Positions 22,493 through 31,228 of a DNA stretch of 53,899 bases are shown here, piece by piece; the stretch's first letter is position 1; the number at the start of each line of letters is the position of its first letter. Made by a program: the position numbers and the translations under genes. Source of the stretch: CAYVQU01 sp964453155. GTDB lineage: Bacteria > Chloroflexota > Anaerolineae > Anaerolineales > UBA11858. The stretch spans positions 1 to 53,899 of the forward strand of contig CAYVQU010000012.1 in NCBI GenBank assembly GCA_964453155.1, in the 5' to 3' direction. The notes below the pieces were generated by a model that was given only the letters and a program-made list of their open reading frames with translations, ran no database searches and had not been told where the DNA came from.

Positions 22493-23566
22493 TTAGTTTA
22501 TCTTTGCTACAATCAATTCTGTCATTTCGGCCGTATTCAGGTCAATTTCGCCGAGTTTGGTCAAATCTTTAGTGCGGTGACCGGCAGAGAGAACCGCGTC
22601 GACGGCGGCTTCAACGGCCGCAGCCTCAGCCTCCATCCCCAAAGAGTAGCGCAGCATCAAGGCTGACGAGAGCACCGTCCCAATAGGGTTGGCGACACCT
22701 TGCCCGGCAATATCGGGGGCCGAACCGTGGATGGGTTCGTACAAACCGGGACCGCCCTCACCCACCGAGGCCGATGGTAGGTTCCCCATCGAGCCGGTCA
22801 GCACCGAGGCTTCATCGGTGAGAATATCGCCAAACATATTGCCAGTAACCATGACATCGAACGAGGCCGGGCGCTGGATCAGAAACATCGCGGCGGCATC
22901 GACCAGGATATGCTCGAGTTCCACAGCGGGGAATTCGGCTGCGACTTCGGTGACTACCTGCCGCCACAGCCGCGAACTTTCAAGCACGTTAGCTTTATCA
23001 ACGGATGTTAGTTTGCCGCGCCGTCCTTGCGCCATCTTGAAGGCCAGGCGAGTCACACGGCGGATTTCACTCTCGGCGTAGGCCATCGTATCGACGGCCA
23101 TGGTTTCACCGTCCACCGGACGGCGTTCGCGCGGTTCGCCAAAGTAGATGCCCCCCGTCAGTTCGCGAACCACCACAAAGTCCACGCCCTCTAACCGTTC
23201 GGGGCGCAGCGGGGAGGCATCCAACAAATCAGCATGGGGCCGCACCGGGCGGAGATTCGCAAACGTCCCCAAACCCTTCCGTAAAGCCAATAACCCCTGT
23301 TCAGGGCGGACCTTGGCCGTGGGGTCATCCCATTTGGGGCCGCCGACTGCGCCCAATAAAATGGCATCAGCATTCTGACAGGCTTTCAGCGTTTCATCCG
23401 TCAACGCGGTCCCATGGGCATCAATCGAGCAACCACCAATCAGATAATCTGCATAGCGAAAATTGTGCCCAAACTTGGCTGCGACTGCATCTAAAATTTG
23501 CTGCGCCGCCGCGACTACTTCCGGTCCAATCCCGTCACCGGGGAGTAAAACGATATTCTTCTGCAT
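22493..23566 (-). CDS. leuB: 3-isopropylmalate dehydrogenase
   Basis: LeuB oxidises and decarboxylates 3-isopropylmalate with NAD. The 357-residue protein shows LLPGDGIGPEV, LLGAVGGPKWD, RPVRPHADL, the substrate-binding VVRELTGGIYFGEPRE, DKANVLESSRLWR, TGNMFGDILTDEASVLTGSMG and EPIHGSAPDIAGQGVANPIG. AGGAG precedes the ATG. In this operon it could also act on 3-methylmalate, made from citramalate, since cimA lies just before it. Confidence 0.97.
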   Translation of the reverse strand: MQKNIVLLPGDGIGPEVVAAAQQILDAVAAKFGHNFRYADYLIGGCSIDAHGTALTDETLKACQNADAILLGAVGGPKWDDPTAKVRPEQGLLALRKGLGTFANLRPVRPHADLLDASPLRPERLEGVDFVVVRELTGGIYFGEPRERRPVDGETMAVDTMAYAESEIRRVTRLAFKMAQGRRGKLTSVDKANVLESSRLWRQVVTEVAAEFPAVELEHILVDAAAMFLIQRPASFDVMVTGNMFGDILTDEASVLTGSMGNLPSASVGEGGPGLYEPIHGSAPDIAGQGVANPIGTVLSSALMLRYSLGMEAEAAAVEAAVDAVLSAGHRTKDLTKLGEIDLNTAEMTELIVAKIN

Positions 23567-23721
23567 AAACTCCTCAATTAGTAAAAATATACTGCCCCAT
23601 TAACGTCATTGCGAGGAGCGTCTTTCCCTGGCACCGTCCCCCAGGGCAGGTGTGCGACGAAGCATTCTTTGAGATAGTCTTGCAGATTGCTTCGCTACGC
23701 TCGCAATGATGTTAATTTCGA
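23567..23721. repeat. Spacer with palindromic repeat between cimA and leuB
   Basis: TAACGTCATTGCGAGGAGCG (near 23602) and CGCTCGCAATGATGTTAA (near 23698) form a long imperfect inverted repeat, the type often called a BIME-like or genome-wide palindrome. No promoter is obvious. Confidence 0.55.
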
Positions 23722-25284
23722 TTAACTCAACCTCAATCCATATTCAACACTATCCACCAACGCCAGCCAACTGGCCTCGATGATGTTCTCACTCGCACCA
23801 ACTGTACTCCAGCGGTTGTGATGGTTTTGGGTATCGATCAGCACACGGGTGATCGCCGCCGTCCCACTGGTGCTATCCAGAATACGGACTTTGTAGTCAG
23901 CGAGTTGGAAGTCGCCCAACTTGGGGTATACGGGTAATAGAGCTTTACGTAATGCTTTGTCCAACGCATTGACCGGTCCGTTCCCCTCTGCCACGGTATG
24001 TAATACTTCACCATCCACTAACACTTTGACGGTGGCTTCGGCAAACACGCCGCGGCCCATCCGATGCTCAACATTGGCGGAGTAATCAATCAACTCAAAT
24101 GGCGCTTCATAATTGACCTTATGGCGGTAGAGCATCATCGCAACCGATCCCTCGGCGGCCTCAAATGAAAAACCGCGGGCTTCGAGCGCTTTGATATCCT
24201 GCAAGACCTGGGAGACCGCATCTGTGTTCTCAAGATCCAGGCCCATTTCTTCAGCCTTTGAGAACAGATTGCCGCGGCCCGAAAGCTCCGAGACCACCGT
24301 CCGCATCTGGTTACCGACAAGTTCGGGGTTGATGTGCTGGTAGCTGTTGACATTGCGGCGCATCGCAGCCACATGAATCCCCCCTTTATGGGCAAATGCA
24401 CTTTGCCCAACATACGCGGAATGTTCGTCGGGGGCCAGGTTGGCGACCTCGGCCACAAAATGAGAGACATCGGTTATATCGGGCAAATTCCCCTCTGGCA
24501 CACACTGGTAGCCCATCTTCAATTCCAGATCAGGAATGATGCTGCACAGGTTGGCATTGCCGCAGCGCTCACCGTAACCGTTTATGGTTCCCTGAACATG
24601 AATCGCGCCTTGCTGCACCGAGGCCAGCGAGTTGGCAACTCCACAATCGCTGTCATTATGGGCATGGATGCCAATCTGCGTCTCGGGAAATTCAGATTGG
24701 ACCAGGTGCGTGTAATGTGAGACTTCCCAGGGCATTGCGCCACCATTCGTATCACATAACACCACCGTCTCAGCACCGCCTTTGACCGCGGCCCTGAGCG
24801 TGTCCACCGCATAGGCCGGATCAGCCTTGTAGCCATCGAAGAAATGTTCAGCATCATAGACTACTTCGCGCCCCTCTGAGATCAAGTAAGCCACACTGTC
24901 TTCAATAATGCGCAAATTCTCGTCCAGGTTGGTCTTCAGGACATCAGTGACATGCAACGTCCACGATTTACCGACCACGGTACACACCGGCGCACCTGAT
25001 TCGAGCATTGCTTGAATGTTGGCATCCTCCGCGGGTTGGCTATCCACCCGGCAAGTCGAGCCAAAGGCGGCAATTTTCGCATGTTTCAAATCCAATTCAC
25101 CGATCCGTTCAAAGAACTCGACATCTTTGGGGTTTGAGCCCGGCCAGCCGCCTTCGATATAGGTCACGCCCAAATCGTCCAATTTCTGCGCGATCCGTAG
25201 CTTATCATCGCAGGAGAGCGAAATCCCCTCGCGTTGGGTGCCGTCCCGTAAAGTCGTGTCGTAAATAAATACCTGTTTACTCAT
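23722..25284 (-). CDS. cimA: (R)-citramalate synthase
   Basis: CimA condenses pyruvate and acetyl-CoA to citramalate, giving 2-oxobutyrate for Ile without threonine deaminase. The 520-residue protein has an HMGL-like barrel with TLRDGTQREGISLS, the metal site HAHNDSDCGVANSL, and a C-terminal LeuA-type dimer/allosteric domain (about 390-520). It belongs to the longer LeuA2/CimA branch and not to the 2-isopropylmalate synthase branch, from which it differs by IEGGWPGSNPKD. GGAG is upstream of ATG. Its place inside the leu operon lets Ile and Leu share LeuBCD. Confidence 0.93.
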   Translation of the reverse strand: MSKQVFIYDTTLRDGTQREGISLSCDDKLRIAQKLDDLGVTYIEGGWPGSNPKDVEFFERIGELDLKHAKIAAFGSTCRVDSQPAEDANIQAMLESGAPVCTVVGKSWTLHVTDVLKTNLDENLRIIEDSVAYLISEGREVVYDAEHFFDGYKADPAYAVDTLRAAVKGGAETVVLCDTNGGAMPWEVSHYTHLVQSEFPETQIGIHAHNDSDCGVANSLASVQQGAIHVQGTINGYGERCGNANLCSIIPDLELKMGYQCVPEGNLPDITDVSHFVAEVANLAPDEHSAYVGQSAFAHKGGIHVAAMRRNVNSYQHINPELVGNQMRTVVSELSGRGNLFSKAEEMGLDLENTDAVSQVLQDIKALEARGFSFEAAEGSVAMMLYRHKVNYEAPFELIDYSANVEHRMGRGVFAEATVKVLVDGEVLHTVAEGNGPVNALDKALRKALLPVYPKLGDFQLADYKVRILDSTSGTAAITRVLIDTQNHHNRWSTVGASENIIEASWLALVDSVEYGLRLS

Positions 25285-25397
25285 AAAAGTACTCCGGTGT
25301 AGGGTAGGGGTTAGGTTACCTGACCCCTACCCTACATAAAAATTGTGCCGAAACCCAGGTTGCGAGTTTCGGCACATCCTGAGTTCGGAGATTGCGA

Positions 25398-26000
25398 TCA
25401 AATAATAATGCTAATATTGCGGGCCTCTTCGTAGGCCGCGATCTGGTCTTCAAATGTACGAATATAGCCCAACTGGTCAACACCTTCAAGCAAACACTTT
25501 TGGGCGAAAGGATCTATGGGGAATTCCACGGTGACTTCACCGGGCAGGAAGACGGTTAGTTTCTCCAGGTCGATGGAAATTTCGGCCTGGGGGGCTTCCA
25601 CGGTTAAGTCAAACAGAGATTGATGGGTTTCTTCATCCACGATGACGGGGAGTAGACCGTTTTTGAGGGCGTTATTGCGGAAGATGTCGGCAAACGAGGT
25701 CGAGATGATCGCCCGAATACCCCAGCCCGTTAATGCCCAGGGGGCGTGCTCCCGTGAGGACCCACACCCGAAATTATCTCCGGCCAACAAAATTTGAGTA
25801 CCTTGATTTTCGGGTTGGTTCAACACAAAATCGGGATCCGGCGTCCCATCGGCCTGATAGCGCCAATCGTGGAACAACCCCTCGGCCAATCCAGCCTTGT
25901 CGGTCACTTTAAGATAACGGGCCGGGATAATTTGATCCGTGTCGATATTGCGGATCGGGAGGGGGATGAGCTTGGAAGTTAATTTTTCGAAAGGTTTCAT
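25398..26000 (-). CDS. leuD: 3-isopropylmalate dehydratase small subunit
   Basis: LeuD pairs with LeuC to isomerise 2- to 3-isopropylmalate. The 200-residue protein has PIRNIDTDQIIPARYLK, the key GDNFGCGSSREHAPWAL loop and FADIFRNNALKNGLLP. The start overlaps the leuC stop by four bases. Confidence 0.96.
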   Translation of the reverse strand: MKPFEKLTSKLIPLPIRNIDTDQIIPARYLKVTDKAGLAEGLFHDWRYQADGTPDPDFVLNQPENQGTQILLAGDNFGCGSSREHAPWALTGWGIRAIISTSFADIFRNNALKNGLLPVIVDEETHQSLFDLTVEAPQAEISIDLEKLTVFLPGEVTVEFPIDPFAQKCLLEGVDQLGYIRTFEDQIAAYEEARNISIII

Positions 26001-27400
26001 GACAGCATTGTCCTGGGATCGGTGACTTTGCCCGTGATGGCTGCAGCCGCGGCGGTGAGCGGGCTGGCGAGGAACGTCCGGCCACCTTTGCCTTGCCGAC
26101 CTTCGAAGTTGCGGTTACTGGTGCTGACGGCGTATTGACCCGGAGAGAGTTGGTCACCGTTCATGGCAATGCACATGCTGCAGCCCGCGAAGCGCCACTC
26201 GGCGCCCGCCTCGACAAAGATTTGATCAAGCCCTTCGGCCTCGGCCTGTTCTTTCACCAAACCCGAACCTGGAACGATGATCATCCTAACGTTGGCGGCA
26301 ACTTTTTTACCGTCTAATACCGCGGCCGTTTGGCGCAAATCTTCGATCCGGCCGTTGGTGCAGCTGCCAACAAACACGACATCCACTTTACGACCGGCAA
26401 GAGATTCCCCCGCTGTCAGGCCCATATAATCCAGGGCTTTTTCCAAAGATTCGCGTTTGGCTTCATCAGTTTCAGCCGCGGGATCGGGTACTTGCCCGGT
26501 GAGCGGGGCACCCATTCCAGGGTTGGTGCCGTAGGTCAGCATCGGGGCCAGCTGATCACAGTCAATGGTGATTTCCCAATCGTATTCGGCACCCGCATCA
26601 GAGGGCAAAGTCTGCCAATATTCCACCGCTTTTTCCCAATCAGCACCTTGCGGAGCGTGGGGTCGACCTTTAAGGTATTCGAAAGTCACCTCGTCAGGGG
26701 CCACTAACCCAGCCCGGGCACCTCCCTCGATGGTCATATTGCACAGGGTCATGCGGGCTTCCATGTCGAGAGTTTCTACGGCTGATCCCGCGTATTCGAA
26801 GACATACCCGGTTCCGCCGCCGATGCCGATCTCGGCGATCAACGCCAAGATCATATCTTTGGCAGTCACGCCAAGCTGAAGTTCGCCCTCAAAATTGACG
26901 CGGGCGGTCTTGGGTTTATATTGCAGCAGGCATTGGGTCGCCAAAACATGTTCGACCTCGCTGGTGCCGATCCCAAATGCCAGGGCACCGAAGGCCCCAT
27001 GCGTGGACGTATGGCTGTCACCGCAGACGATGGTCATCCCCGGCTGAGTGTAACCCTGTTCCGGTCCGACCACATGGACGATACCGCGTTCGAGGCTGTC
27101 CATATTGTAGAGCGGAACGTCAAAATCATCACAATTCTGTTCGAACTGGCGGATTTGGGCCGCGTTCTGGTCATCGACCAGACTGAGCGACAATCCCAGT
27201 GTTGGGGTCGAATGGTCCATCGTCGCCACGGTGCGATCCGTCCGGCGTACGGAGAGACCCTTCTCACGCAGTCCCGTAAATGCCTGCGGCGAAGTCACCT
27301 CATGGACGAGGTGCAAATCAATATACAATATCGCGGGTGAATCTGGTTCCTGCGCCACAATGTGAGCGTCCCAGATTTTTTCAAAGAGAGTTTTAGGCAT
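25997..27400 (-). CDS. leuC: 3-isopropylmalate dehydratase large subunit
   Basis: LeuC carries the [4Fe-4S] cluster of isopropylmalate isomerase. The 467-residue protein is of the bacterial type, with IWDAHIV, HLVHEVTSPQAF, CGDSHTSTHGAFGALAFGIGTSEVEHVLATQ, and the cluster cysteines in FVGSCTNGRIEDL and FAGCSMCIAMN. The ATG at 27400 has no clear Shine-Dalgarno, although its N-terminus fits the family. The preceding 135 bases hold a dispersed repeat. Confidence 0.96.
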   Translation of the reverse strand: MPKTLFEKIWDAHIVAQEPDSPAILYIDLHLVHEVTSPQAFTGLREKGLSVRRTDRTVATMDHSTPTLGLSLSLVDDQNAAQIRQFEQNCDDFDVPLYNMDSLERGIVHVVGPEQGYTQPGMTIVCGDSHTSTHGAFGALAFGIGTSEVEHVLATQCLLQYKPKTARVNFEGELQLGVTAKDMILALIAEIGIGGGTGYVFEYAGSAVETLDMEARMTLCNMTIEGGARAGLVAPDEVTFEYLKGRPHAPQGADWEKAVEYWQTLPSDAGAEYDWEITIDCDQLAPMLTYGTNPGMGAPLTGQVPDPAAETDEAKRESLEKALDYMGLTAGESLAGRKVDVVFVGSCTNGRIEDLRQTAAVLDGKKVAANVRMIIVPGSGLVKEQAEAEGLDQIFVEAGAEWRFAGCSMCIAMNGDQLSPGQYAVSTSNRNFEGRQGKGGRTFLASPLTAAAAAITGKVTDPRTMLS

Positions 27401-27436
27401 AATGTCAATAGAACACTGACGCGGTTCTAGAAAATC

Positions 27437-27502
27437 TCACGCAAAGACGCTAAGTCGCAAAGGGAAAACATAAACTTGGCGCCTTTGCGTCTTTGTGTGC
27501 GG
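27437..27502. repeat. Dispersed palindromic repeat, CACGCAAAGACGCTAAG family
   Basis: TCACGCAAAGACGCTAAGTC and GCCTTTGCGTCTTTGTGTG pair as an imperfect hairpin. It is the copy most like the one before panB (5611). Confidence 0.75.
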
Positions 27503-27537
27503 CAATTTTGACGTTTTTCAGTGTTCGATATTCTCAA

Positions 27538-27762
27538 TTAGTCATCTATTGACCAACAACGCGGGTGGGTGCGCGGTTTGGGGAATTTTTCCGGCTGGTA
27601 GTTGGGATCTTTCTCAGAATATTCCGCGGGGGGGACCATATCTTCGTTGATGGGGTGGCCATTGGTTTCCGTCAAGGCATCTCCATCCCAGTTGGAAGGC
27701 ATCGTGCGGGGTTTGGGAAATTTGGAGGGCTGAGTTTCTTGGTTCTTCTTGGGCAGCGTCAT
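27538..27762 (-). CDS. Small unknown protein with duplicated FPKPRT motif
   Basis: A 74-residue, hydrophilic, Pro-rich protein between leuA and leuC. It contains the motif FPKPRT twice (about residues 14-19 and 59-64), each time followed by a Pro and soon by a Trp and Asp residues, so it looks like an internal duplication of about 20 residues around an acidic linker. AGGAGAG lies upstream of the ATG and the codon use is like its neighbours, so it is likely translated. I know no family. It could be a small accessory factor of the leu operon. Confidence 0.65.
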   Translation of the reverse strand: MTLPKKNQETQPSKFPKPRTMPSNWDGDALTETNGHPINEDMVPPAEYSEKDPNYQPEKFPKPRTHPRCWSIDD

Positions 27763-27819
27763 GATTTTCTCTCCTAAAAATGATTGCTAAAAACCTTATA
27801 ACGTTAGGACGTTCAAATG

Positions 27820-29481
27820 TTATTGAACTGGTTCTCCAACTTTAGAAATTTTCTCGGCGTCGCCATACCGGCCGCTGGCGGCCAGGAGTTTATTAAGGGC
27901 CGCTAGGTAGGCTTTGGCCGCGGCGACGATAATATCGGTATCGGCCCCGTGGCCACCAAAGGTCAGCCGACGTTCGCGGCCGCTTTGGGGTGAGGTCCGG
28001 CGAGGAGCAGAACCGTTTTCAGCTTTCAGGCGGACGGTAACTTCACCCAGGGCGTCAATGCCTTCGGTGATGGCCCGGATAGAGAATTCCAGGAGGGTAT
28101 TCTTGGCCTCGATAACTTCATCAATGGCCTTGTATACCGCGTCTACTGGGCCGGTACCGACGGCGGCTTCGACATGTAAATTTCCATTGGGGCCAATTAG
28201 CCGCACGGTAGCGGTCGGCAGCCCCATCGTCCCGCAAGAAACCTGAATCCCATCAATGGAGAAGATTTCTTGGGGTTGGTAAATTTCGTCGGAAACGAGG
28301 GCCTCTAAATCGGCGTCGGTGATGGTTTTCTTTTTGTCGGCTAAATCTTTGAAGCGCATAAACGTCTGCTTCAGTTCGTCATCATCAAGGTCAAAGCCCA
28401 ACTCTTCCAGGCGAACGCGGAGGGCGTGGCGACCGGAGTGCTTGCCCAACACCAAAGACGATTTCTGCAGTCCAACGGTTTCAGGGCGCATGATCTCGTA
28501 GGTGGCCTGATTTTTAAGCAAGCCATCTTGGTGAATCCCGGCCTCATGAGCGAAAGCGTTGGCCCCGACGATGGCCTTATTGGGTTGGACCATGATCCCG
28601 GTGTAATTGGAAACCATCCGGCTGACCCGCGAGATTTGAGTCGTGTCGATCCCGGATTCCAGGCCCAAAACGGCGCGCCGGGTGTGCAGGGTCATAACAA
28701 TCTCTTCGAGGGAGGTGTTACCAGCTCGTTCGCCGAGGCCGTTCATGGTGACTTCGGCTTGACGGGCACCGGCCTGAATGCCAGCCAGGGCGTTGGCGCT
28801 GGCCAGCCCCAGGTCATCGTGAGTGTGAACCGAGACAGTCACATTCTCGATCCCAGGGGTGTGCTCCATAATCCCGGCGATCAACTGGCCGAACTCATCG
28901 GGGGTGGTGTACCCAACGGTGTCGGGGATATTCAACGTTGTGGCACCCGCCTTGATGGCCTCGCCTAACACCAAATACAAGAATTCGGGTTCACTGCGTC
29001 CGGCATCTTCGGGGGAAAATTCGACATCGTCACAGTAGGCCTTGGCATAGGCGACCATTTCCCGGGTTCGTTCGACCACATCTTCGGGATCCATTTTGAG
29101 TTTGTACTTCATGTGGATGGGCGACGTTGCCAAAAAAGTGTGGATGCGAGGGTTCTGAGCATGCTGAACGGCTTCCCAGGCTTTGTCGATATCATTTTTG
29201 GTAGTCCGCGCCAACCCACAGATAATGGGTGGTTCCTGCGAGAGCACCGAGGCCCCCTCCGGAGGATTGCCGACTTCAACCGCGATCCGTCGGACGGCTT
29301 CGAGATCGTCCGGTGAGGCCGCCGGGAACCCGGCTTCGATCACATCGACACCCATCCGGGCCAATGCGTGGGCAATCTCCAACTTCTCTGCCGAAGTTAA
29401 AGTTGCACCGGGGGATTGCTCACCATCTCTCAGGGTGGTATCAAATATTCGAACGTAATTTGGATTTGTATTCATAATCAT
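27820..29481 (-). CDS. leuA: 2-isopropylmalate synthase
   Basis: LeuA condenses 2-oxoisovalerate with acetyl-CoA, the first committed step of Leu synthesis. The 553-residue protein has the barrel motifs FDTTLRDGEQSPGATLT, IEAGFPAASPDD, SVHTHDDLGLASANALAG (metal site) and GERAGNTSLEEI. The C-terminal regulatory domain starts near 400 and would bind Leu. Two in-frame ATGs lie close together at 29481 and 29475; neither has a strong ribosome binding site. Confidence 0.96.
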   Translation of the reverse strand: MIMNTNPNYVRIFDTTLRDGEQSPGATLTSAEKLEIAHALARMGVDVIEAGFPAASPDDLEAVRRIAVEVGNPPEGASVLSQEPPIICGLARTTKNDIDKAWEAVQHAQNPRIHTFLATSPIHMKYKLKMDPEDVVERTREMVAYAKAYCDDVEFSPEDAGRSEPEFLYLVLGEAIKAGATTLNIPDTVGYTTPDEFGQLIAGIMEHTPGIENVTVSVHTHDDLGLASANALAGIQAGARQAEVTMNGLGERAGNTSLEEIVMTLHTRRAVLGLESGIDTTQISRVSRMVSNYTGIMVQPNKAIVGANAFAHEAGIHQDGLLKNQATYEIMRPETVGLQKSSLVLGKHSGRHALRVRLEELGFDLDDDELKQTFMRFKDLADKKKTITDADLEALVSDEIYQPQEIFSIDGIQVSCGTMGLPTATVRLIGPNGNLHVEAAVGTGPVDAVYKAIDEVIEAKNTLLEFSIRAITEGIDALGEVTVRLKAENGSAPRRTSPQSGRERRLTFGGHGADTDIIVAAAKAYLAALNKLLAASGRYGDAEKISKVGEPVQ

Positions 29482-29546
29482 TTCTTAGAGGTAAATTTCG
29501 GAAGAGTGTTCAAATAAAACAGTTGTTCAAACCGAAATTTGCACTA

Positions 29547-29596
29547 GGTTGTGCGGCAATGGGGTAGAAATCTAAAAACCGACAAACCGCACAACC
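29547..29596. repeat. GTTGTGCGG palindromic repeat
   Basis: AGGTTGTGCGG at the left and CCGCACAACC at the right, about 30 bases apart. Three more copies sit in the ccm region at 51388, 52219 and 52515. Here it separates ilvC and leuA. Confidence 0.8.
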
Positions 29597-29597
29597 C

Positions 29598-30611
29598 TTA
29601 TTCTCCCGGCTTAATCGTGACCGGATTGACAAACGGCATCATCTCGCGCAAATCGGCGCCAACTTTTTCAATGAGATGATCCTGACCCAGGCGGCGCTGT
29701 TCGTTGAACCAGGGGCGGCCGGTTTTGTTCTCATCAATCCAGCCTTTGGCGTAAGTGCCGTCCTGGATTTCCTTGAGAATCTGGCTCATTTCATACTTGG
29801 TCTCTTCAGTGATCAGGCGAGCTCCGGCGGTGTAATCGCCATGTTCGGCGGTGTCGGAAACCGAGTAGCGCATGTAATTCATCCCGCCCTGATAAAGCAG
29901 GTCGACGATTAGCTTAAGCTCATGGAGAACTTCGAAGTAGGCCAGTTCGGGCTGGTATCCGGCTTCGACTAGAGTTTCAAACCCGGCTTTGATGAGGGCG
30001 GTCACCCCGCCACACAGGACGGCTTGTTCCCCAAATAGATCGGTTTCGGTTTCTTCGGCAAACGTGGTTTCGAGCACACCGGCGCGGGTGCCGCCAACGC
30101 CCCAGGCATAGGATAGGGCCTGCTCTTTGGCCTGCCCGCTGGCATCCTGGTGGACGGCCAGCAAACACGGAGTTCCGCCACCTTCGGTGAAAACTTCGCG
30201 CACTCGGTGGCCGGGAGCTTTAGGAGCCACCATGCTGACGTCCACGCCCGCGGGGGGCGAGATGGTCTCATAACGGATGTTGAAACCGTGGGCGAACATC
30301 AGGGTTTTCCCAGCGCTCAAATTCGGTTTAATTTCCTGATCATAAATATCGGCTTGAGCCGTATCGGGGGCCAGCATCATGATCACATCGGCCCAGGTGG
30401 TGGCGTCGGCCACAGACATTACTTCCAGGCCCTCGGCTTCGGCCTTGGGCTGGGATTTACTACCGGGGCGGAGGCCCACCCGCACATCCACACCGCTGTC
30501 TTTCAGGTTCAGCGAGTGGGCGTGACCTTGAGAGCCATAGCCAATCACGGCCACTTTCTTTGCTTTGATCAGTTCAGGGTTTGCGTCGTTGTCGTAATAG
30601 ATGGTTGCCAT
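29598..30611 (-). CDS. ilvC: Ketol-acid reductoisomerase (class I)
   Basis: IlvC isomerises and reduces acetolactate or acetohydroxybutyrate with NADPH and Mg. The 337-residue class I protein has GYGSQG (24-29), the NADP loop RPGSKS, catalytic His108 (AHGF), Lys131 (PKAPGH), metal ligands D191 and E195 (ETDLFGEQ), and E227/E231 (EVLHELKL). AGGAAC precedes the ATG. It is the canonical copy; compare the altered paralogue at 37523. Confidence 0.98.
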   Translation of the reverse strand: MATIYYDNDANPELIKAKKVAVIGYGSQGHAHSLNLKDSGVDVRVGLRPGSKSQPKAEAEGLEVMSVADATTWADVIMMLAPDTAQADIYDQEIKPNLSAGKTLMFAHGFNIRYETISPPAGVDVSMVAPKAPGHRVREVFTEGGGTPCLLAVHQDASGQAKEQALSYAWGVGGTRAGVLETTFAEETETDLFGEQAVLCGGVTALIKAGFETLVEAGYQPELAYFEVLHELKLIVDLLYQGGMNYMRYSVSDTAEHGDYTAGARLITEETKYEMSQILKEIQDGTYAKGWIDENKTGRPWFNEQRRLGQDHLIEKVGADLREMMPFVNPVTIKPGE

Positions 30612-30623
30612 TTGTTCCTCAGG

Positions 30624-30706
30624 GTTATTAGTTATTAGTTATCAGTAAGCGGTTAGCAGTAGGCAGTGATCAGGGTTTAGTTCACTGCCAATTGTTCACT
30701 TTTATT
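30624..30706. repeat. AGTTATTAGTTATCAGT dispersed repeat
   Basis: Tandem TTATTAG/TTATCAGT units run into GGTTAGCAGTAGGCAGTGATC and then TTCACTGCCAATTGTTCAC, giving a loose palindrome. It fills the gap between ilvN and ilvC. Confidence 0.75.
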
Positions 30707-31216
30707 ATGTCCATTCGTCCCCGGTGTGTAGCGGATGCCATCGCCGGTGCCGCGCATCATCGCGACCTGACCGGTACGAACCATTTCCAAGATTCCAATG
30801 GGACGCAGGAGTTCAACTAGGCCCTCGATTTTGTCTTCGGTCCCGGCAATTTCGACGATGACCGAGTTTTTGGCCACATCGACAATATGCGCTCGGAAAA
30901 TATCGGCCAGACTGGCAACCTCGGTGCGTTTTTCGGGGGGGCATTTCACTTTGATGAGCGCTAAATCGCGCGCAATCGCAGGCTGGTTGGTCACATCTTG
31001 AACGTCAATGACGTTGACCAGTTTATACAAGTTGGCTTCCACCTTACGGGCATCGACCTTGTCGTCCATTACAATCGTCATCCGTGAGATATCGGATCGT
31101 TCGGTTTTGCCAACACTTAAAGAATCAATGTTGAAATTGCGGCGGCGGAATAGGGAGGCTACCCGATTGAGCACACCAGGTTTATTTTCGACTAAAGCGA
31201 TCATTGTATGATGCAT
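30677..31216 (-). CDS. ilvN: Acetolactate synthase small subunit
   Basis: IlvN is the regulatory subunit that activates IlvB and gives Val feedback control. The 179-residue protein has an N-terminal ACT domain (about 4-75: VENKPGVLNRVASLFRRRNF), and a C-terminal domain with FRAHIVDVAKNSVIVEIAG. AGGAG precedes the ATG, twelve bases after the ilvB stop. The last 30 bases run into the dispersed repeat, so the C-terminal tail is partly repeat-derived. Confidence 0.95.
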   Translation of the reverse strand: MHHTMIALVENKPGVLNRVASLFRRRNFNIDSLSVGKTERSDISRMTIVMDDKVDARKVEANLYKLVNVIDVQDVTNQPAIARDLALIKVKCPPEKRTEVASLADIFRAHIVDVAKNSVIVEIAGTEDKIEGLVELLRPIGILEMVRTGQVAMMRGTGDGIRYTPGTNGHNKSEQLAVN

Positions 31217-31228
31217 GATTTTTCTCCT

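Noticed and set aside
29547..29596. GTTGTGCGG hairpin as a leuA attenuator
   Set aside because: No T-run after the hairpin and no leader ORF with Leu codons; it matches the dispersed family in the ccm region.
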